Source: an uncultured Oscillospiraceae bacterium (GTDB lineage Bacteria; Bacillota; Clostridia; Oscillospirales; Oscillospiraceae). From it: a DNA stretch of 18,289 nucleotides. The notes under the pieces are model-generated. The model ran no database searches, was not told the origin of the DNA, and saw only the letters and a program-made list of their open reading frames with translations. Below are positions 1-7,077 of the stretch, in pieces (position 1 is the stretch's first letter; every line of letters begins with the position of its first letter). A program made the position numbers and the translations under genes. The stretch spans positions 1-18,289 of the forward strand of contig CAKUHW010000002.1 in the NCBI GenBank assembly GCA_934659415.1, written 5' to 3'.

Positions 1-772
1 CACGCCCCTCCCGCAGGGCGTCGGCATATACCTTGGTGACCACCCACACATATTCCGGCCGCTTCATGCGCCCCTCGATCTTGGCGCTGGCCACCCCCAT
101 GTCCCGCAGCTGCCGCAGGTGATCCGCCATGGAGGCATCCTTCAGGGAGAGGGGATAGCTGTCCGCCCGGTCCCCCCAGCCGTAGGCCAGGCGGCAGGGC
201 TGGGCACACAGACCCCGGTTGCCGCTGCGCCCGCCGATGACGGAGGACATATAGCACTGGCCGCTGTGGCACATGCACAGCGCGCCGTGGACGAAGACCT
301 CGATCTCTACCGGGGAGCGCTCGCAGATATAGGCGATGTCGCTGCCCGAGAGCTCCCGGGCCAGCACCACCCGGGTAAGGCCCAGGTCGGCGGCGGCCTT
401 CACCCCGTCCAGACTGTGGACGGACATCTGGGTGGAGGCGTGGACCGGCAGATCGGGGGCCACCTGGCGCAGAATGCGCACCAGGCCCATGTCCTGCACC
501 AGCACGGCGTCCATCCCCATCTGCGAGGCGCGCACCGCCAGGTCGGCGGCCTCGCCGAGCTCCCGGTCGCCCACCAGGGTGTTCAGGGTGAGATAGAGCT
601 TCACCCCCCGCACATGGCAGTAGGTGATGGCGGCAGCCAGCTCCTCTTCGGTAAAATTGCGGGCATTGCGGCGGGCGTTGAAGCTGCCGAAGCCCAGATA
701 GACGGCGTCCGCGCCGGCGCACACCGCCGCGCGCACCGCCTCAGGACTGCCCGCGGGGGCAAGAATCTCCAT
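1..772 (-). CDS. U32 family peptidase (collagenase-like), C-terminus cut by window edge
   Basis: The protein begins MEILAPAGSPEAVRAAV, the usual N-terminus of U32 family members, and stays open to the left edge, giving about 257 residues. The family signature is present as EVFVHGALCMCHSGQCYMS near residues 165-185, followed by GGRSGNRGLCAQPCR and KIEGRMKRPEYV, both typical of U32 proteins. The cysteines of this region are conserved in the family and, in characterised relatives that act in RNA hydroxylation (RlhA/TrhP type), bind an Fe-S cluster; whether this one is a protease or an RNA-modifying protein cannot be told from the fragment. The start at 772 has a GGGAGG site just upstream on the minus strand. 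It lies 54 bases downstream of zapA on the same strand, so the two are probably co-transcribed. The strand has no stop in this frame; the C-terminal part is outside the window. Confidence 0.93.
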   Translation of the reverse strand, partial: MEILAPAGSPEAVRAAVCAGADAVYLGFGSFNARRNARNFTEEELAAAITYCHVRGVKLYLTLNTLVGDRELGEAADLAVRASQMGMDAVLVQDMGLVRILRQVAPDLPVHASTQMSVHSLDGVKAAADLGLTRVVLARELSGSDIAYICERSPVEIEVFVHGALCMCHSGQCYMSSVIGGRSGNRGLCAQPCRLAYGWGDRADSYPLSLKDASMADHLRQLRDMGVASAKIEGRMKRPEYVWVVTKVYADALREGR

Positions 773-826
773 AACGGCCTCCCAGAGTTGGTATCGGTAA
801 AATCCGCCTCACCGGGCAGGGGCGTC

Positions 827-1138
827 TCAGCGCTTCTGCTGCAGCTTGAAGATCTCCCGCTTGGCCTCGCTGAGTTCCCCCTTCAGCCCGGCCGACTCCT
901 CCAGCAGCTCCTTGATCTGCCGGCGCAGAGCCTCGCCGTTCTCCTGCTCCTTAAAGCGCTCGTCCGCGATGTTCAGCGCCGCGAGGACCGCGCAGTCGGT
1001 CTGGGACAGGCCGGAGCCGCCCAGCTCCGTCAGCTTGCCGTCCACATAGGCAGCCACACGCTGCACATAGGCCGCGTCCTCCACGGCCAGAAGCGTATAC
1101 TCCCGTCCCTGCACGGAGACTGTGATCCTGTTCTGCAT
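827..1138 (-). CDS. zapA: Cell division protein ZapA
   Basis: A 103-residue protein starting MQNRITVSVQGREYTL, with AYVQRVAAYVDGKL in the N-terminal globular part and a C-terminal coiled coil from about residue 60 to 103 rich in E, K, L and Q. This size and layout fit ZapA, a cytoplasmic protein that binds FtsZ and promotes bundling of FtsZ filaments at the division site. A longer reading frame extends to 1360, but the start at 1138 is preferred because a strong AGGGAGGG ribosome site lies 7-8 bases before it and because the family starts here. A -10 box (TATACT on the minus strand) lies just upstream. The downstream neighbour is a U32 peptidase, a pairing that is common in Clostridia. Confidence 0.9.
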   Translation of the reverse strand: MQNRITVSVQGREYTLLAVEDAAYVQRVAAYVDGKLTELGGSGLSQTDCAVLAALNIADERFKEQENGEALRRQIKELLEESAGLKGELSEAKREIFKLQQKR

Positions 1139-1173
1139 TGCAGACCCTCCCTGTGTATGATTTGTCAGGGTAC

Positions 1174-1179
1174 AGTATA
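1174..1179 (-). promoter_or_regulatory. Putative -10 box for zapA
   Basis: The minus strand reads TATACT 35 bases before the zapA start. No good -35 box is seen at 16-18 bases spacing, so this is a weak call. Confidence 0.35.
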
Positions 1180-1334
1180 GCATATTCCGCCGGAAAAGAA
1201 AACCCAAATCCGCGGAAGAGCGGCAAAAAACCTCCGCCCCTGTCCCCAGTTTCCTCTCGCCCCCGTCCCGGCCGAAAAGCAGTAGTTTTTGGAAAAGTTT
1301 GTGGGAAATGTGCATAGTTTCCGCCGGGTTTCTC

Positions 1335-1343
1335 TGGTATGAT
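1335..1343 (+). promoter_or_regulatory. Putative extended -10 promoter before the 1431 gene
   Basis: TGGTATGAT is an extended -10 (TGN followed by TATGAT) about 88 bases upstream of the start at 1431. The -35 region at 17 bases spacing (TAGTTT) is poor, which is tolerated in extended -10 promoters. Confidence 0.35.
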
Positions 1344-1430
1344 GGATGCAGGACGCACAAGTTCCCGGGAAGTACGGGCCAAATTCGGAAAGAGGGCAGG
1401 TCAAAAAAGAGAGAGCAGGGAGGAACCGCT

Positions 1431-2110
1431 ATGTACAGAAAAGCGATCCGATGGGTCAGTCTGCTTTTGTCGCTGGTGCTGCTGGCGCAGCTGGCGGGCG
1501 GACCGCTGGGGAGCGCGCTGGGTCCGGCGCCGTCCCTCGCTATGAAACCGTCCGGCGGAAACGGGACGCCGTCGCACTGGATGGGTCTGAAGAGTCTCTG
1601 AAGCAGGTCGTCTCTGCCGCCATGAAAAAGATGGACTCTCCGGACGATGTCTGCTCATTTGGTTTTTTCTCCAATCTGGATGAGGATCTATCCTGGGGAC
1701 TGGGCTGTCTTTTGGGAAATCTGTCCACGCAAGCCTGCAATGCAATTACTATTGATCTTCCTTTAGAATTTGCTTCCTATATCAAACACCCCGATGAACT
1801 GTATAGGCTGTTTCGGGAACTGACGGACCGGCTGCATCCGTTCTATTCTTTCATCTGCAACAACCGCGATCCCCGTCCGAAAGAGCCCTGGGGAGGCAAG
1901 CCGAACCGTATCCACTGGGCCAACTATTTCGCAGATTCGGTGGTGGAGCAGATCGGCAGGCGCAGGCTTCAGAAGCTGCCTCAGGCGGAGTTCGTACCCG
2001 GAGGCGTCTACCTGCGCGCCTTTGAGGCGCTGTTCGACCGTGACAACACACAGCAGCTGCAAGCACTGAACGGCCTCGAAAAAGCCCTCGGCATCCCCCC
2101 TGCCCGCTGA
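1431..2110 (+). pseudogene. Frameshifted remnant: signal peptide joined out of frame to an immunity-protein-like body
   Basis: Translation from the ATG at 1431 has an excellent ribosome site (GGGAGG, 7 bases before) and begins MYRKAIRWVSLLLSLVLLAQ, a clear signal peptide or membrane segment, but that frame stops at 1601 after 56 residues. A second frame (codons beginning at positions such as 1544 and 1622) carries a convincing globular protein through to 2110, including DELYRLFRELTDRLHPFYSF, WANYFADSVVEQIGRRRLQ and GGVYLRAFEALFDRDN. The GGVYLR...FDxDN...L..AL pattern near the end is like immunity proteins of polymorphic toxin systems (Imm52-type is my best guess, unverified). No good ribosome site precedes the first ATG in the second frame (1622, giving 162 residues). 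So a minus-one shift, a fusion by deletion, or a sequencing error joins the two parts. The body is AT-rich compared with its neighbours (21 of 60 bases are G or C in 1741-1800), suggesting transfer. Confidence 0.55.
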
Positions 2111-2170
2111 GTCTGCCGGAGGTAGCCATGCGGCGGAGCGTGAAGCGCATAAGCCCTTGGCCGCCTCTTC

Positions 2171-2242
2171 ATGGAGAGCGCCCCCGTCTCCGCCGTCTAC
2201 CTGCGGGGCACGAACCTGATCCGCCAGAAGCGGGGCACCACC
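2171..2242 (+). pseudogene. Short Rhs-repeat-like remnant
   Basis: One frame reads SAPVSAVYLRGTNLIRQKRG. YLRGTNLI followed by a basic or acidic stretch is a recurring segment of clostridial Rhs/YD-repeat proteins. In-frame stops lie just upstream (for example at 2150-2152) and the similarity ends before the serA terminator, so only about 24 codons remain. It lies directly after the immunity-like remnant, which fits a decayed Rhs toxin-immunity locus. The match is short and made by eye. Confidence 0.35.
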
Positions 2243-2257
2243 CTCCGCACGACAGAA

Positions 2258-2294
2258 CGGCCCGCCGCGAGAGCCAATGCTCCGCGGCGGGCCG
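2258..2294 (-). terminator. Terminator hairpin after serA
   Basis: A perfect 12-base stem (CGGCCCGCCGCG at 2258-2269 pairing with 2283-2294) with a 13-base loop, 41 bases beyond the serA stop. There is no strong T run on the minus strand side, so it may be a weak or Rho-assisted terminator. Confidence 0.5.
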
Positions 2295-2335
2295 CTGATC
2301 TTATCCGGTTCGGTTTTTCTTCCGCAGCTTCCCTC

Positions 2336-3499
2336 TCAGATGGTCCGCAGACGGATGACGCCGGGGATGCTGCGGATATCCTGCAGCGCCCGCTCGTCCA
2401 CGGGGGTGCCCACGTCCACGATGGTGTAGGCCCAGTCCCCCCGGGACTTGTTGGTCATGTTCTCCACATTGGCCCCGTCCCTGGACAGCTGCAGGGTAAT
2501 ATTGGCCAGCATGGCGGGAATGTTGCGGTGGATGACGCACAGGCGCTGGGCGCCGGAACGGGCCAGCTCCACGGCGGGGAAATTCACGCTGTTGCGGATG
2601 TTGCCGTTTTCCAGGTAGTCCCGCAGCTCGTCTGCGGCCATGACGGCGCAGTTGTCCTCGCTCTCCGGGGTGGAGGCTCCAAGATGGGGCAGCGCCACCA
2701 CCTGGGGGCAGGCGGCCAGGGCGTTGGTGGGAAAGTCGGTGACATAGCGGGCCACCTTGCCCGCCGCCAGAGCCGCCAGCAGGGCCTCGTCGTCCGCCAG
2801 CTCTCCCCGGGCCAGGTTGATCAGACGCACGCCGTCCTTCATCTGCTCGATGGCGTCGGCGTTCACCATGCCCCGGGTGGCGTCGGTGCAGGGGATGTGC
2901 AGGGTGATATAGTCCGAGACCCGGAAGAGCTCCTCCGGCGTCTTGACCACGTGGACGTGGCGGTCCAGCCGCAGGGCGGCATCCACCGAGAGGTAGGGGT
3001 CGTAGCCGTAGACCTCCATGCCCAGGCCCAGGGCGGCATTGGCCACCAGCGCGCCGATGGCCCCCAGACCTACCACGCCCAAGGTCTTGCGGTAGAGCTC
3101 CGGCCCGGCGAAGGCGGCCTTGCCCTTTTCCACTACGGCGGTGATGTCCGTACCGCCGTCCACCTGCTGATGGACCCATGCGCTGCCGCCGATGATGTCC
3201 CGGCTGGCCAGCAGCAGCGCGCAGAGGGCCAGCTCCTTCACGGCGTTGGCGTTGGCCCCGGGGGTGTTGAACACCACGATACCCTGCCGGGCGCACTCCT
3301 CCACGGGGATGTTGTTGGTGCCCGCTCCCGCCCGGGCAATGGCCCAGAGGCTGGGCGGGAAAGGATAGTCGTGGAGCTTGGCCGAACGCACCAGAATGCC
3401 GTTCTCCCCCTCTACGCCGTCGCCCACGGTATAGGTCTCCGCCGGCAGGCGGGCCAGACCCACCGGGGCGATCCGGTTCATGGTTTTGATCTGATACAT
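2336..3499 (-). CDS. serA: D-3-phosphoglycerate dehydrogenase
   Basis: A 387-residue enzyme that oxidises 3-phosphoglycerate to 3-phosphohydroxypyruvate with NAD+, the committed step of serine synthesis in the cytoplasm. The nucleotide-binding fold shows VVGLGAIGALVANAALGLG followed by YGYDPYL at about residues 142-170. Catalytic positions are visible as INLARGEL (Arg) and LPHLGASTPESEDN (His). The last 70 residues, from about CVIHRNIPAMLANITLQL to VIRLRTI, form an ACT domain, which in this family is the usual place for regulation, for example by serine. The short form without the long intervening domain is common in Clostridia. The start at ATG 3499 (MYQIKTMNRI) matches family members; a GTG directly before it at 3502 is also possible. 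AGGAGGG precedes it. serC ends 13 bases upstream, so the two form an operon. Confidence 0.95.
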   Translation of the reverse strand: MYQIKTMNRIAPVGLARLPAETYTVGDGVEGENGILVRSAKLHDYPFPPSLWAIARAGAGTNNIPVEECARQGIVVFNTPGANANAVKELALCALLLASRDIIGGSAWVHQQVDGGTDITAVVEKGKAAFAGPELYRKTLGVVGLGAIGALVANAALGLGMEVYGYDPYLSVDAALRLDRHVHVVKTPEELFRVSDYITLHIPCTDATRGMVNADAIEQMKDGVRLINLARGELADDEALLAALAAGKVARYVTDFPTNALAACPQVVALPHLGASTPESEDNCAVMAADELRDYLENGNIRNSVNFPAVELARSGAQRLCVIHRNIPAMLANITLQLSRDGANVENMTNKSRGDWAYTIVDVGTPVDERALQDIRSIPGVIRLRTI

Positions 3500-3512
3500 C
3501 ACAGGTCCCTCC

Positions 3513-4598
3513 TCAGTTCTGCCGGTCGAAGCGGCGGATGAAGTCCGCCAGCTTCTCCACGCCCTCGGCGGGCATGGCGTTGTAGATGGAGGCCCGCATG
3601 CCGCCCACCAGGCGGTGGCCCTTCAGGTTGGCAAAGCCCGCCTGGGCCGCCTCGGCCACGAATTTGGCGTCCAGTCCCGGGTCCGCCGTACGGAAGGTCA
3701 CGTTCATGTCGGACCGGCTGCCGGGCTGCGCCGGGCAGGTGAACAGCCGGGAGCCGTCCAGCACGTCGTAGAGCAGGGCTGCCTTGGCGTGTTTGCGCTT
3801 CTCCATGCCCTCCACGCCGCCGCAGCCCTCCAGCCACTCCAATACCAGGCCCAGCATATAGATGCACCAGCAGGGCGGAGTGTTGTACATGGAGTCCTTG
3901 TCGGCCATGCGCTTGTAGCTCATCATCAGCGGCGTGTACGGCAGCTCGCCCCCCAGCAGGTCGTCCCGGACGATGGCCACCGTCAGGCCCGCGGGGGCCA
4001 GGTTCTTCTGGGCCCCGCCGTAAATGATCCCGTAGCGGGACACATCCACCGTCCGGCTGAGAAAGTCGGAGGACATATCGCACACCAGGGGCACGCTGCC
4101 CGTGTCCGGGATGTACTGCCACTCGGTGCCGTAGATGGTGTTGTTGGCGCAGTAGTGGAAGTAGCTGGCCTCCGGGTCCAGCCGCAGCTCGGCCTGGGCC
4201 GGGATATAGGTGTGGTTCCGGTCCTCGCTGGAGGCGGCCACATGGACCGTGCCGTACTTTTCGGCCTCCCTGCAGGCGATGGAGGAGAAATTGCCCGTGA
4301 CGGCGTAGTCCGCCCTCCCCGTGCGCCCCATGAGATTCAGCGGCACCATGGAGAACTGGGAGGAGGCGCCCCCCTGCAGAAACAGGATGTGATAGTTGTC
4401 CGGCACGCGGAACAGGCGACGGAAGCGCGCCTTGGTGTCCTGAAAGATCTGGTCGAACACCTTGGATCGGTGGCTCATCTCCATCACGGACATCCCGGAG
4501 CCCCGGTAGTTGGTGATCTCGGCTCCCGCCCGCTCCAGCACCTCCAGCGGAAGCATGGAGGGACCGGCGGAAAAATTGTATACACGTTGGTCGCTCAT
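3513..4598 (-). CDS. serC: Phosphoserine aminotransferase
   Basis: A 361-residue PLP enzyme, the usual length for SerC, that converts 3-phosphohydroxypyruvate and glutamate to O-phosphoserine and 2-oxoglutarate. It starts MSDQRVYNFSAGPSMLPLEV, the family hallmark. HFLQGGASSQFSM-like sequence (FLQGGASSQFSMVPLNL) at about residues 73-89 forms part of the phosphate-binding region, and the PLP lysine is K198 in GGAQKNLAPAG. The C-terminus reads GHRLVGGMRASIYNAMP, typical of the substrate-binding end. The start has AAAGGAG upstream. It is the first gene of the serC-serA operon and is driven by a near-consensus promoter. No serB phosphatase is in the window. Confidence 0.96.
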   Translation of the reverse strand: MSDQRVYNFSAGPSMLPLEVLERAGAEITNYRGSGMSVMEMSHRSKVFDQIFQDTKARFRRLFRVPDNYHILFLQGGASSQFSMVPLNLMGRTGRADYAVTGNFSSIACREAEKYGTVHVAASSEDRNHTYIPAQAELRLDPEASYFHYCANNTIYGTEWQYIPDTGSVPLVCDMSSDFLSRTVDVSRYGIIYGGAQKNLAPAGLTVAIVRDDLLGGELPYTPLMMSYKRMADKDSMYNTPPCWCIYMLGLVLEWLEGCGGVEGMEKRKHAKAALLYDVLDGSRLFTCPAQPGSRSDMNVTFRTADPGLDAKFVAEAAQAGFANLKGHRLVGGMRASIYNAMPAEGVEKLADFIRRFDRQN

Positions 4599-4664
4599 GG
4601 AGAACGCTCCTTTCCTGTGTGCCGGGATACCGACCCGGTCCGTTTTGCTTTAACGCGGTGTCTC

Positions 4665-4694
4665 ATTATATCGTCAAAGCAACGACGAAGTCAA
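4665..4694 (-). promoter_or_regulatory. Sigma-A promoter of serC-serA
   Basis: On the minus strand, TTGACT (4689-4694), an 18-base spacer and a perfect TATAAT (4665-4670). Transcription would start about 60 bases before serC, which leaves no room for a T-box leader. Confidence 0.75.
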
Positions 4695-4768
4695 TGCCCG
4701 TTGGGCAGAAAATGGCTGCGGCCTGCCCGCCGACTTTGTGAATTTCCACGTCAAATTCGGTTTTTTCA

Positions 4769-4796
4769 TTGAAAATCCGAAAAAGTATGCTATGAT
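4769..4796 (+). promoter_or_regulatory. Sigma-A promoter of the 4855-7790 gene set
   Basis: TTGAAA (4769-4774), 16-base spacer, TATGAT (4791-4796). It is divergent from the serC promoter, about 75 bases between the two -35 boxes. It lies inside a longer open frame that begins at 4738, which argues that translation starts downstream, at 4855. Confidence 0.65.
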
Positions 4797-4854
4797 GATA
4801 GTGGTGAAAGTTTCGATTTTGCCGGACGCGCCGGCAGCGGGGAGGTGCACAGCG

Positions 4855-5286
4855 GTGGAGCTGCTCCATTTTACCTATGAGGTGTCCGGCGGAGACCTGT
4901 CCGGGGCCGGGGAGGCATCGGCCGCCATGAAGCAGGCCCTGCGGAAAATGGGCTTTGACTCGGAGACCATCCGGCGGGTGGCCGTGTGCATGTATGAGGG
5001 GGAGATCAACATGGTCATCCACGCCGACGGCGGCACCGCCAGCGTGGATGTGGGCATGGATGAGATCACCATCACTCTGGCTGACCACGGCCCCGGCATC
5101 CCGGATATCGGCCTGGCCATGCAGGCCGGCTACTCCACCGCCGGCGACGCCGCGCGCAACCTGGGCTTCGGCGCGGGCATGGGTCTGCCCAACATGAAAA
5201 AGTACAGCGACCGGATGACCGTGGAGTCCACGGTGGGGGTGGGCACCACCGTCACCATGGTGATCCGGATCCCCGCAGACAGCTGA
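4855..5286 (+). CDS. RsbW/SpoIIAB-like ATP-binding protein (GHKL fold, anti-sigma-factor type)
   Basis: A 143-residue stand-alone GHKL ATPase. It shows the N box in VAVCMYEGEINMVIHA (about residues 41-56), the G1 box ADHGPGIPD (about 77-85) and the G2 box GFGAGMGLPNMKKYSD (about 104-120), ending in a strand rich in V, T and I. Size and order match anti-sigma-factor serine kinases such as RsbW and SpoIIAB. In that family the protein binds a sigma factor or phosphorylates an anti-anti-sigma protein, but neither partner is encoded nearby, so the target here is unknown. The GTG start at 4855 is chosen because GGGGAGG lies 9 bases before it; the frame open from 4738 begins before the promoter. It leads a gene set with a hydrogenase-like Fe-S protein, DRTGG and PHP genes, suggesting redox-linked regulation. 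Confidence 0.8.
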   Translation: MELLHFTYEVSGGDLSGAGEASAAMKQALRKMGFDSETIRRVAVCMYEGEINMVIHADGGTASVDVGMDEITITLADHGPGIPDIGLAMQAGYSTAGDAARNLGFGAGMGLPNMKKYSDRMTVESTVGVGTTVTMVIRIPADS

Positions 5287-5351
5287 CCCTCCCGCCGGGG
5301 AGAGATCCGCCGCAGGCCCGCACAGGCCGCGGCCCGGAGGTGCTTTATCCT

Positions 5352-6704
5352 ATGCGTCATTCCGTGGTACTGGAATATAAAAAATGCCGGGGCTGCACGA
5401 CCTGCATCAAAAGCTGCCCCACGGAGGCCATCCGGGTACGGAACGGCAAAGCCACCATCCTGCCCAACCGGTGCATCGACTGCGGCACCTGCATCCGCAT
5501 CTGTCCCCACAGCGCCGTGAAGACCGTGCCGGATACCTTCAATGTGCTGCAGAATTATCAATACTGCATTGCCGTGCCCGACCCCTCCCTCTACGGGCAG
5601 TTCCACAACCTGGAGCACCCGGACCGGGTGCTCTCCGCCCTGCTGGAGCTGGGATTTGACCAGGTATACGAGGCGGCGGCGGCCGCGGAGCTTCTGGCGG
5701 GCTTTCTCCGCAGCCGTCCGGCGGACCCGGACCGGCCCCGCCCGGAGATCTCCTCCACCTGCCCGGCGGTGGTGCGGCTCATCTGCATCCGCTTTCCGGA
5801 CCTGCTGGGGCATCTGGCCCCGGTGGTGTCCCCCCTGGAGCTGGCCGCAGTGCTGGCCCGGCAGCAGGCCGCGCAGGCCACCGGCCTGTCCCCGGAGGAG
5901 ATCGGCGTGTTCTCCATCGTCCCCTGCTCCTCTCTGGTGACCTCCGCGGCCATCCCGGACGGACTGCGCGCCCCGGTGCTGGACGGCGCCTTCGCCGCCA
6001 ACGACGTGTACCGCGCCCTGCTGGAGCCTATGCGCCGCCTGGGCCGCGACGGGGTGCGGCCCCTGTCCCATGCGGGGGCCTCCGGCGTGGGCTGGGGGTG
6101 CATCGGCGGCGAGGCCAAGTCCCGGGGCAACGGCCCCAGCGTGGTGGTGGACGGCATTGAAAACGTCATCGCCATTCTGGAGGAGATCGAGGCGGGCCAT
6201 GTGCCCGAGGCGGATTTTATCGAGCTGCGGGCCTGCACTCAGGGCTGCCTGGGGGGCTGTCTCAACGTGGAAAATCCCTACATAGCCCGGATGCGCCTGC
6301 GGGAGCTGACGGCCAAGCTCCCCGGGGAGGTGTGCGCCTATGCCCCCGGCTCCCCGGTGGAGGCCGTACTGGAGACCACCCAGCGCCCGGAGTTTCTGCC
6401 CACCTATGTGCTGGACAGCGACCGGGGCAAGGCCATGGAGAAGATGCGGCGCATCCAGCAGCTGGAGGCCCAGCTGCCCGGCCTGCGGTGCGGCTCCTGC
6501 GGGGCCCCCTCCTGCCGCGCCTTTGCGGAGGACGTGGTCATGGGCCGGGCCAGCGAGGCCGACTGCATCTTCAAGGTGCGCGAGCGGATGCAGCGCATCG
6601 CCGGCGGCACTGACGCCGATGCCTATCTCCCCGCCCCCTTCCGCCGGCGGAAAAACCGCCGGCCTGCCGGAGAGACCCTCCCCCCGGAGAGCGGGAATGT
6701 CTGA
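5352..6704 (+). CDS. [FeFe]-hydrogenase-like iron-sulfur protein with altered H-cluster motifs
   Basis: A 450-residue protein with three parts. Residues 10-60 hold two [4Fe-4S] motifs (CRGCTTCIKSCP and CIDCGTCIRICP). Residues about 70-330 resemble the large-subunit domain of [FeFe] hydrogenases. Residues 380-405 hold a further Fe-S motif, CGSCGAPSC with a later C405. The H-cluster motifs are changed: the first reads STCPAV (C137) instead of TSC(C/S)PGW, the second VPCSSL (C192) instead of MPCTxK, the third RACTQGCLGGC (C295, C299) without GGGQP. Aligned on the proline, the proton-transfer cysteine becomes Thr137-1 and the lysine of motif two is lost. It probably binds Fe-S clusters and could act as a sensor or electron-transfer partner; normal H2 catalysis looks unlikely. 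The ATG at 5352 follows GGAGGTG; GTG 5340 is an alternative. Confidence 0.85.
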   Translation: MRHSVVLEYKKCRGCTTCIKSCPTEAIRVRNGKATILPNRCIDCGTCIRICPHSAVKTVPDTFNVLQNYQYCIAVPDPSLYGQFHNLEHPDRVLSALLELGFDQVYEAAAAAELLAGFLRSRPADPDRPRPEISSTCPAVVRLICIRFPDLLGHLAPVVSPLELAAVLARQQAAQATGLSPEEIGVFSIVPCSSLVTSAAIPDGLRAPVLDGAFAANDVYRALLEPMRRLGRDGVRPLSHAGASGVGWGCIGGEAKSRGNGPSVVVDGIENVIAILEEIEAGHVPEADFIELRACTQGCLGGCLNVENPYIARMRLRELTAKLPGEVCAYAPGSPVEAVLETTQRPEFLPTYVLDSDRGKAMEKMRRIQQLEAQLPGLRCGSCGAPSCRAFAEDVVMGRASEADCIFKVRERMQRIAGGTDADAYLPAPFRRRKNRRPAGETLPPESGNV

Positions 6705-6744
6705 GCGCAGCTTCGATGCGCAGATCAAAAAGGATGGTGCTTTT

Positions 6745-7077
6745 ATGACCGTGAAGGAACTTGCCGACCGCCTGGAGCTGACGGCGCTGCACCTGGCCGA
6801 CCCGGAGCGGGAGGTCGCCGGCGGCTACTGCGGCGACCTGCTCAGCTGGGTGATGGGCAACGCCGGAGCCGGGTGCGCCTGGCTGACCATCATGAGCAAC
6901 GCCAACGTGGCGGCGGTGGCCGCCCTGACGGACGCCGCCTGCGTGATCCTCACCGAGGATGTGGCCCCTGACGCAGCCCTGGCACAGCGCTGCGCACAGC
7001 AGGGCATCAACCTGCTGGGCACCAAGCGCCCCACCTTCGCCTGCGCCGCGGCGGTGGCCGGCTGCCTGCGGCCATGA
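6745..7077 (+). CDS. DRTGG-type domain protein of the hydrogenase cluster
   Basis: A 110-residue protein starting MTVKELADRLEL, with GGYCGDLLSWVMGNAGAG at about residues 26-43, WLTIMSNANVAAVAAL and a final TFACAAAVAG. This pattern fits the small DRTGG-domain proteins found next to [FeFe] hydrogenase genes in Clostridia. DRTGG domains also occur in phosphotransacetylase-type and CBS proteins and are thought to sense or bind ligands; no biochemical role is known to me for this one. The start at 6745 fits the family; an in-frame ATG at 6697 overlaps the end of the previous gene and would add 16 residues (MSERSFDAQIKKDGAF). It overlaps the next gene by four bases (ATGA), so translation is likely coupled. 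Confidence 0.75.
   Translation: MTVKELADRLELTALHLADPEREVAGGYCGDLLSWVMGNAGAGCAWLTIMSNANVAAVAALTDAACVILTEDVAPDAALAQRCAQQGINLLGTKRPTFACAAAVAGCLRP

Noticed and set aside
4599..4664. A T-box or other amino-acid riboswitch leading serC-serA
   Set aside because: The leader is only about 60 bases with no T-box sequence or terminator pair.
4738..4854. An upstream start at 4738 for the RsbW-like ATPase
   Set aside because: It lies before the promoter and encodes a non-family extension without a ribosome site; GTG 4855 has GGGGAGG and gives the family length.
5130..6728. A 532-residue minus-strand open frame opposite the hydrogenase-like gene
   Set aside because: Same kind of shadow; the plus-strand product has clear Fe-S motifs and a good start.
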